Source: Bacteroidia bacterium
Lineage (GTDB): Bacteria > Bacteroidota > Bacteroidia > Bacteroidales > BM523
Direction: 5' to 3'
DNA length: 5,364 nucleotides
Assembly (NCBI GenBank): GCA_016209245.1
Contig: JACQWN010000165.1
Coordinates: forward strand, 1-5,364
How positions within the stretch are numbered: the stretch's first letter is position 1; each line of letters starts with the position of its first letter. The notes below the pieces were generated by a model, which was not told the origin of the DNA, did not search any database, and saw nothing but the letters and a program-made list of their open reading frames with translations. Position numbers and translations under genes: made by a program. Shown piece after piece: positions 5,359 to 5,364 of the stretch.

Positions 5359-5364
5359 TTTTGA

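Noticed and set aside
1..5364. Reverse transcriptase, template repeat or DGR accessory gene inside the window
   Set aside because: No protein here carries a reverse transcriptase motif such as YxDD in suitable context, and I found no second copy of the variable-region sequence by eye.

Overview
The window looks like chromosomal DNA of a Bacteroidota bacterium, probably an uncultured Bacteroidales-like lineage. Four things point there: a remnant of a type IX secretion (Por secretion) C-terminal sorting domain, a promoter with the TTTG / TAnnTTTG elements of this phylum, a Fibrobacter-succinogenes-major-paralogous-domain (FISUMP) protein, and AT-rich intergenic DNA. There are four intact or near-intact protein genes, two gene remnants, several palindromic repeats, and no tRNA, rRNA, CRISPR or transposase gene that I can see.

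Left part (1-640) is a graveyard. It holds an imperfect palindromic repeat (6-84), a small gene broken by a GACA tandem duplication (92-239), a stretch without genes, a good phylum-type promoter (375-405), and an orphan T9SS sorting-domain tail in the leader of the next gene (472-639).

Centre (652-1880) is the most interesting part. It encodes a secreted 379-aa protein with a signal peptide, a Bacteroidota N-terminal beta domain and a C-terminal FISUMP domain. The last ~190 bp of this gene abruptly become GC-rich. They are built from NNC/NNT codons that can be derived from AAC/AAT by changes at adenines only, end in an adenine-free block, and are followed at once by an 8-bp hairpin. This is the layout of a variable region (VR) of a diversity-generating retroelement (DGR). 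No reverse transcriptase or template repeat lies in the window, so any retroelement would have to act from elsewhere in the genome, or the gene would be an orphan or former target. A hairpin with a T-run, built on a GC-rich palindrome of dispersed-repeat type, closes the gene.

Right of that is a DUF2283-fusion protein with an unusually strong Shine-Dalgarno sequence (1931-2656, + strand). Converging on it from the minus strand are a Wzx-like polysaccharide flippase (4154-2706, TTG start) and, upstream of the flippase, a STAND/ORC-type AAA ATPase with a C-terminal winged helix (5358-4198). The two minus-strand genes are 43 bp apart, separated by a perfect 19-bp inverted repeat, and may be co-transcribed. 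I see no functional link between this pair and the putative variable protein.
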